Of a stretch of 10,581 bases of DNA, positions 7,579-10,581 are shown piece by piece. The position numbers and the translations under genes were made by a program. The notes beneath the pieces were generated by a model. It had not been told where the DNA came from, did no database searches, and worked only from the letters and a program-made list of their open reading frames with translations. Origin of the DNA: an uncultured Clostridia bacterium (lineage in GTDB: Bacteria; Bacillota; Clostridia; Oscillospirales; CAG-272); NCBI GenBank assembly GCA_947367285.1, contig CANBDB010000042.1, positions 1 through 10,581 on the forward strand, read 5' to 3'. Position 1 is the first letter of the stretch. Each line of letters starts with the position of its first letter.

Positions 7579-7583
7579 TCATG
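7560..7583 (-). repeat. 24-bp direct repeat, copy inside intact tRNA-Pro
   Basis: These 24 bases (tRNA nucleotides 1-19 plus 5 leader bases) recur without mismatch at 7866-7889. The match ends sharply on both sides. The two copies are 306 bp apart. Confidence 0.95.
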
Positions 7584-7643
7584 TATTTAGTTAATCTTTT
7601 GTTATCAAGATGTGCTTTGTCCGCCCACTCGCGTCGCATAGTC

Positions 7644-7676
7644 GCATTTCTTCACAAATAATTTGTGAAGAAACGC
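7644..7676. repeat. Long inverted repeat (hairpin) upstream of tRNA-Pro
   Basis: TTTCTTCACAAAT (7647-7659) and ATTTGTGAAGAAA (7661-7673) are perfect 13-bp complements around one central base. Three further positions on each side extend it to 16 bp, with the single non-pair (A7646/C7674) becoming U-G in minus-strand RNA. Confidence 0.9.
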
Positions 7677-7700
7677 TTCTTGCTTTAGCTCCTTCGCTTC

Positions 7701-7729
7701 GCAAAAACATCACACTGTGATATTTTTGC
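7701..7729. repeat. Long inverted repeat (hairpin) in the tRNA-Pro spacer
   Basis: Arms at 7701-7714 and 7716-7729 are complementary around C7715, reading GCAAAAACATCACA then TGTGATATTTTTGC. The one imperfect position (C7708/A7722) is a G-U pair in minus-strand RNA. Confidence 0.9.
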
Positions 7730-7736
7730 TTGCTCA

Positions 7737-7889
7737 CCCCAAGCACGCGCGCTCCCTGTTGTGACTAAGCCTCTGTCTTCGTTGCATAGCAACTCGCCAA
7801 TCGGCAAGTCACTGCCACTCCTTTTTTCTCGCTTAATCCGACACTGTCGGCGCTCGAAAACGTCCCCAGCTGCGCCACATCTCGTCATG
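7737..7889 (-). pseudogene. Interrupted, truncated tRNA-Pro copy
   Basis: Reading the minus strand from 7884, the first 19 nt of tRNA-Pro are intact (7884-7866) with 5 matching leader bases before them. Then 112 bp of unrelated sequence (7865-7754) intervenes, followed by a 16-of-17 match to the next part of the tRNA, from the D-arm 3' strand into the anticodon loop (7753-7737). Nothing like the T arm or acceptor 3' strand follows, so no functional tRNA can form. The 19-nt part is certain; the 17-base part could be convergence, since its exact core is only 13 bp. Confidence 0.6.
7781..7809. repeat. Two overlapping small hairpins in the tRNA-Pro spacer
   Basis: GTTGC-ATA-GCAAC (7781-7793) is a perfect 5-bp stem. 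It overlaps a second hairpin at 7792-7809 with arms CTCGCC and GGCAAG around AATC, where the C/A position becomes G-U on the minus strand. The two could be mutually exclusive folds. Confidence 0.65.
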
Positions 7890-7899
7890 CTAATAATTC

Positions 7900-7933
7900 A
7901 AGCACCACTTATTATAGCAAATAAATGGTGCTT
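7900..7933 (-). terminator. 14-bp hairpin overlapping the tRNA promoter, possible feo operon terminator
   Basis: On the minus strand AAGCACCATTTATT pairs with AATAAGTGGTGCTT around a TGCTAT loop, 14 bp with one U-G pair. The stem base AAAGCACC is the same as in the two shared terminators at 3351 and 6483. No T-run follows (GAATTATT does), so termination would be weak or incomplete. It lies 22 nt after the last gene of the feo operon, which has no other terminator. Confidence 0.5.
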
Positions 7934-7939
7934 TGTCAA
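7911..7939 (-). promoter_or_regulatory. Perfect-consensus sigma-A promoter for the tRNA-Pro region
   Basis: Minus strand: TTGACA (7934-7939), a 17-bp spacer, TATAAT (7911-7916), with all twelve bases at consensus. Transcription would start near 7904, about 20 nt before the tRNA-Pro 5' fragment at 7884. A strong promoter of this kind is typical of stable RNA genes. Confidence 0.93.
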
Positions 7940-7955
7940 TGATGAATTTTGATAT

Positions 7956-8126
7956 TTATTTGTTTTTGGTGCTGTTTTTTGAGTTGCCGCAGTTTCCACC
8001 GCACTCTTTAGCGTAGGGACAGCCGATACATTTTTCACCGCGCTTTTTTGCGAGAACGAGGTGTCGAATCGCCGCGCCGAGGATCAATGCCACCGCGGCG
8101 ATCGCAATATAATCAACCGTGCTCAT
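7956..8126 (-). CDS. FeoB-associated Cys-rich membrane protein
   Basis: This small gene encodes 56 residues. One N-terminal membrane helix (residues about 5-27) is followed by a short basic turn and a cysteine cluster, C33, C36, C42 and C46, in the pattern CxxC-x5-C-x3-C, then a polar lysine/asparagine-rich tail. That is the layout of the FeoB-associated Cys-rich family, which follows feoB in many Firmicutes and may help FeoB handle iron; its biochemical role is not settled. The start lies 2 nt after the feoB stop codon, and a GAGGG site lies inside the end of feoB, so the two are translationally coupled. No other start fits the helix better. Position and cysteine pattern make the assignment firm despite its size. 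Confidence 0.92.
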   Translation of the reverse strand: MSTVDYIAIAAVALILGAAIRHLVLAKKRGEKCIGCPYAKECGGNCGNSKNSTKNK

Positions 8127-8128
8127 AA

Positions 8129-10144
8129 TCAAACCCTCGAAGCAGGAGCGAGCTTGCGCTCCTTATTCTTTTTGAGAATGATTGCGGTGAAAATCGCCAC
8201 AAGAACGAGCACTATTGCCCAACCGAGAACTGGCATCCAAGACTCACCGAAGCTGCCGTTTGTGATGAGTGTGCCGAAGAAGAATACTAAAAATCCAATA
8301 GTGTAGCCAACCGCAAACTGAATTCCAATACCTGCAAAGAGCCATTTTTTACTCTTGATTTCGGAGTTCATAGCTCCCACAGCTGCAAAGCAGGGGGGAG
8401 TAAAGAGATTGAACATAAGGAACGCGAGTCCTGCAACCGCACCGATGCCACCCATATTTGCGCCTGTTACCGATCCCACCGCCTCAAGCTCGTCATTTAT
8501 CAAATGATCGAACATAAATACGGTAGCAAGAGTGGAAACAACACACTCCTTAGCGATAAAGCCGGTAATAGTCGCCGCGGCAAGCTGCCAAAGAGCCACA
8601 CCGACAACGGGGGCTATGATGTAAGCAACGGGTGTTGCGATTGATGCGAGAATAGAATCCGACGGATCGTCAACCGTTTGGAGATTCCAGCTGTACGTTT
8701 GCATCATATACACTATAAAGTTACACACAAGAATAACGGTGCCCGCTTTAACTATGTAGGACCAACCTCTTCTGCACATTGACTTAAATGCCAAGCTGAA
8801 GGAGGGCATTTTATATTCGGGAAGCTCTATGATAAAGAAGGATTTTCTTGCCTTATATCCGTTGAGTGCATTGATGAGGAGCGCACAGAGAATGATAATA
8901 AGGATACCTGCAAAGTACATAAGAGTTCCAATCCACTCCGCGTTATCAAAGAACGCACCTGCGAAGAGGGCGATAACGGGGAGCTTTGCTCCGCAGGGCA
9001 TAAAGGGTGCGAGCATGGCTGTCGCTCTGCGCTCGCGCTCGTCGCGGATTGTGCGGCAAGCCATAACGCCGGGGATGGCGCATCCCGTTCCGATAATGAA
9101 AGGGATAACGGACTTACCCGAAAGACCGACCTTCTTGAAAATGGGGTCGAGAACAACGGTTGCGCGTGACATATAACCACAATCCTCAAGCAAAGCGATG
9201 AGGAAATACATGACCATAACGAGGGGCAAAAATCCAACTACTGCGGCAACACCCTCAATTATACCCTCAAGCACGATTGCTTGAACGAGATGATGCGCGC
9301 CACCGAGCCAGACCTCAACTATTTCCTTGAACCAACCAATGACGTCAACGAGACCCCAAAGGTGAGTTTCGCCGATATCGAGGCCCTCGGAGAGCCACAA
9401 GCCGGGACCGGATTGGGAGATCCAGAACACCGCCCACATAATGAGAGCGAAAATTGGAATGCCCAGCCACTTGTTTGTGAGTATCTCGTCGATATCGTCA
9501 CCAATATTTCTATCCTTGGTGAAAATCTTTCGTGTTTCTACCTCATTTACAATTTTATTAACAAATTCAAATCTTTTTCTGTCCGCAAGGAGAACCGATT
9601 CCTTGCTTGATTTATCCACGTCACCGTCGGTGTATGGTGCTATCTGGTTCTTTCCTACAAGGGAAGTTGCAACGGAGATGAGCTCCTTAAGGCCTTCGCC
9701 CTCAATGGATACCGTGTTAACTACGGGGCAGCCGAGTTTTTTCGAAAGAAGCTCCGCGTCGATAACGGTTTCCTTTTTCTCATTGATGTCGCTTTTGTTG
9801 AGAGCCACTACCATGGGAATTCCAAGCTCGAGAAGCTGAGTTGTGAAAAACAAGCTTCTTGAAAGATTGGATGCGTCAACTATATTGATAATTACGTCGG
9901 GATTTTCGTTTTTAACGTACTCGCTCGTTACGTTTTCCTCGCTTGTGAAGGGGGACATTGAGTACGCACCCGGAAGGTCAACAGCGACCATATCCGCACC
10001 GGCGGTATATATGCTTTTTATAGAATGTTCTTTCTTGTCAACAGTAACACCTGCCCAGTTTCCAACTCTTTCGTTTCGTCCTGTTAAGGCGTTAAACATT
10101 GTCGTTTTGCCCGAGTTGGGATTACCCGTTAAGGCAATTCTCAT
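8129..10144 (-). CDS. feoB: Ferrous iron transporter FeoB
   Basis: A 671-residue protein with a cytosolic GTPase domain and a membrane domain. GTPase motifs are G1 GNPNSGKT (7-14), G2 around GVTVD (32-36), G3 DLPG (56-59) and G4 NKSD (116-119); many FeoB proteins have NMxD at G4. A helical insert of about 60 residues (about 170-225) precedes the membrane part. The two gate motifs are visible as GTGCAIPG (352-359) with PFMPCGAKLPV (380-390), and FTPPC (581-585); the cysteines in them are conserved in the family. The protein imports Fe2+ across the cytoplasmic membrane. It has no fused FeoA domain. The ATG at 10144 has AGGAGG upstream (10152-10157). A promoter with an overlapping palindrome lies in the gap to feoA, so feoB may be transcribed both from there and with feoA. 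Confidence 0.98.
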   Translation of the reverse strand: MRIALTGNPNSGKTTMFNALTGRNERVGNWAGVTVDKKEHSIKSIYTAGADMVAVDLPGAYSMSPFTSEENVTSEYVKNENPDVIINIVDASNLSRSLFFTTQLLELGIPMVVALNKSDINEKKETVIDAELLSKKLGCPVVNTVSIEGEGLKELISVATSLVGKNQIAPYTDGDVDKSSKESVLLADRKRFEFVNKIVNEVETRKIFTKDRNIGDDIDEILTNKWLGIPIFALIMWAVFWISQSGPGLWLSEGLDIGETHLWGLVDVIGWFKEIVEVWLGGAHHLVQAIVLEGIIEGVAAVVGFLPLVMVMYFLIALLEDCGYMSRATVVLDPIFKKVGLSGKSVIPFIIGTGCAIPGVMACRTIRDERERRATAMLAPFMPCGAKLPVIALFAGAFFDNAEWIGTLMYFAGILIIILCALLINALNGYKARKSFFIIELPEYKMPSFSLAFKSMCRRGWSYIVKAGTVILVCNFIVYMMQTYSWNLQTVDDPSDSILASIATPVAYIIAPVVGVALWQLAAATITGFIAKECVVSTLATVFMFDHLINDELEAVGSVTGANMGGIGAVAGLAFLMFNLFTPPCFAAVGAMNSEIKSKKWLFAGIGIQFAVGYTIGFLVFFFGTLITNGSFGESWMPVLGWAIVLVLVAIFTAIILKKNKERKLAPASRV

Positions 10145-10175
10145 AATAGTTCCTCCTGTTTTATCGTGAAAAGTA

Positions 10176-10203
10176 ATTAAATCAAAATTTATGGGTTAGC
10201 CAA
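10176..10203 (-). promoter_or_regulatory. Putative feoB promoter overlapping the palindrome
   Basis: Minus strand: TTGGCT (10198-10203), a 16-bp spacer and TTTAAT (10176-10181) with an extended -10 TG. Transcription would start near 10169, about 25 nt before the feoB ATG. The -35 box lies inside the GGTTAGCC palindrome, the position expected for repression. Confidence 0.55.
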
Positions 10204-10211
10204 GGCTAACC
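10194..10211. promoter_or_regulatory. Palindromic operator candidate before feoB
   Basis: GGTTAGCC-AA-GGCTAACC is a perfect 8-bp inverted repeat with a 2-bp centre. Its GGTTAG...CTAACC ends resemble DtxR/IdeR-type metalloregulator boxes, though with a longer centre than the classical box. Its place on the -35 box of an iron transporter gene supports an iron-responsive repressor site; the regulator itself is not in the window. Confidence 0.65.
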
Positions 10212-10256
10212 GCAGTGTAAAAATAAACGCTTGCAAACGCACCACTTGTGTAAAAG

Positions 10257-10469
10257 CTATATTTTAATTGCCTCTGCAAGCTGATTGTCGATGTGATATC
10301 TTCCGTCCTTGATTGCTACTATGCAACCACTCTTTAGGTGGCGAACCACCGTAATTGTAGAGCCGCAATAGCATCCGAGAGAAAAGAGAAATGCATTTAA
10401 TTCTTCGTCATTTGTCTCTATCTTATTTATGATATATTCAATGCCAGCTTGAGCCTGTTTTAATGTCAT
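10257..10469 (-). CDS. feoA: FeoA family protein
   Basis: This is a 70-residue, SH3-like small protein. The core reads LNAFLFSLGCYCGSTITVV (24-42), then a KSGCIVAIKDGRYHIDNQLAEAIKI tail; the LG-x2-x-G-x-x-I turn and the final A-x-x-I match FeoA. It lacks the usual N-terminal L-x6-G start of longer FeoA proteins and is a little short. Position 112 nt upstream of feoB on the same strand settles the name. FeoA is a cytosolic partner thought to modulate FeoB transport or assembly. The ATG at 10469 has AAAGGAG (10477-10483) 7 nt upstream. Its own promoter would lie upstream at about 10490 and beyond, where the contig is cut by adapter sequence. Confidence 0.88.
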   Translation of the reverse strand: MTLKQAQAGIEYIINKIETNDEELNAFLFSLGCYCGSTITVVRHLKSGCIVAIKDGRYHIDNQLAEAIKI

Positions 10470-10500
10470 ATTGAAGCTCCTTTCTCCAAAATATATTCAC

Positions 10501-10510
10501 GGTTAGCCAT
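10501..10510. promoter_or_regulatory. Half of a second feo operator, cut by adapter
   Basis: GGTTAGCCAT repeats the left arm and part of the centre of the palindrome at 10194-10211. The expected second arm, GGCTAACC, is missing because adapter sequence begins at 10511. It is 31 nt upstream of the feoA start. Confidence 0.6.
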
Positions 10511-10581
10511 CTGTCTCTTATACACATCTGACGCTGCCGACGACTTAATAGGTGTAGATCTCGGTGGTCGCCGTTTCATTA
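10511..10581. other. Illumina Nextera adapter, index and P5 primer (artefact)
   Basis: Positions 10511-10543 are the Nextera transposase mosaic end (CTGTCTCTTATACACATCT) plus the Read 1 primer tail in reverse complement. Positions 10544-10551, CTTAATAG, sit where an 8-base i5 index belongs; the reverse complement, CTATTAAG, is as I recall the Nextera XT S518 index. Positions 10552-10580 are the reverse complement of P5, with one mismatch at 10575. None of this is genomic. Confidence 0.99.

Larger units (their letters stand above)
7584..7865. other. Palindrome-rich non-coding segment between tRNA-Pro repeats
   Basis: This is about 280 bp with no credible gene. The only minus-strand frame of any length (67 codons from 7888) starts in the tRNA fragment and encodes nothing recognisable. 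It holds three long inverted repeats (7644-7676, 7701-7729, 7781-7809), a short one (7838-7850, CCGAC-ACT-GTCGG), a GTCGCAT direct repeat (7633-7639, 7641-7647), and a 17-base near-copy of the tRNA D-arm and anticodon region (7737-7753). GTGCTTTGTC at 7612-7621, upstream of the intact tRNA, also occurs in the promoter region at 7928-7937. It could be a small palindromic mobile-type element, a structured leader RNA or decayed duplicate DNA. Confidence 0.7.

Noticed and set aside
7584..7865. A CRISPR array, suggested by repeated palindromes.
   Set aside because: The palindromes differ in sequence and spacing, and there is no repeat-spacer periodicity or cas gene.
7685..7888. A 67-codon minus-strand frame in the tRNA-Pro spacer.
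   Set aside because: It starts inside the tRNA fragment, runs through hairpins, and its product resembles nothing; it has no ribosome binding site.
7560..7889. attL/attR of an integrated genomic island.
   Set aside because: Only about 280 bp lie between the repeats, no integrase is present, and the repeat is the 5' rather than the 3' part of the tRNA.
7503..7889. An intron in the tRNA gene.
   Set aside because: The downstream tRNA-Pro is already complete, and bacterial tRNA introns sit in the anticodon arm, not the D-loop.

Overview
The window reads as part of a low-to-moderate GC Firmicutes chromosome. A gut-type, possibly uncultured member of the Clostridia is the best guess, from strong AGGAGG-like ribosome binding sites, sigma-A-type promoters, short AT-flanked terminators and a feoA-feoB-Cys-rich-protein cluster. 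The taxonomy is inference. The right end is not biological. From 10511 onward the sequence is Illumina Nextera adapter, an index and P5 flow-cell primer, so this is the end of an assembled contig, and real DNA stops at about 10510.

Layout, left to right. (1) 3-2493, plus strand: a 5'-truncated PlsC-type acyltransferase carrying a zinc ribbon and an unusual C-terminal domain. It overlaps by 23 nt a GltS-like sodium/glutamate symporter, and the pair ends at a strong terminator. (2) 2563-3374: a single gene for a YhhN/TMEM86-family lysoplasmalogenase-like membrane protein, with its own promoter and a terminator shared with the convergent neighbour. (3) 3386-5230, minus strand: a Na/phosphate cotransporter with a C-terminal PhoU-like domain. 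A divergent pair of well-formed promoters at 5202-5312 separates it from (4) 5333-6466, plus strand: an M50 site-2-protease-like membrane metallopeptidase with a GTG start. (5) 6510-7436, minus strand: an EamA/DMT transporter, convergent with the protease across a shared terminator. (6) 7458-7939, minus strand: a tRNA-Pro(UGG) with its terminator and an odd 5' region. A perfect-consensus promoter drives a truncated copy of the tRNA 5' end, then about 280 bp rich in palindromes, and only then the intact tRNA. (7) 7956-10510, minus strand: a ferrous iron uptake locus, feoA, feoB and a FeoB-associated Cys-rich small membrane protein. A GGTTAGCC palindrome overlaps the -35 box of a promoter in front of feoB. 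A half-site of the same palindrome sits upstream of feoA, where the adapter cuts it off.

Most of the coding content is membrane lipid and transport housekeeping: acyltransferase, lysoplasmalogenase, phosphate, glutamate, metabolite and iron transport. The least ordinary part is 7458-7939. It looks like a tandem duplication of a promoter plus tRNA-Pro unit in which the outer copy kept the promoter but lost the tRNA body, and the inner copy kept the tRNA but lost a recognisable promoter. The DNA between them encodes several long hairpins whose only imperfect pairs become G-U pairs in minus-strand RNA. That suggests a structured transcript read in the tRNA direction. No CRISPR array, insertion sequence, integrase, prophage or defence system is visible.
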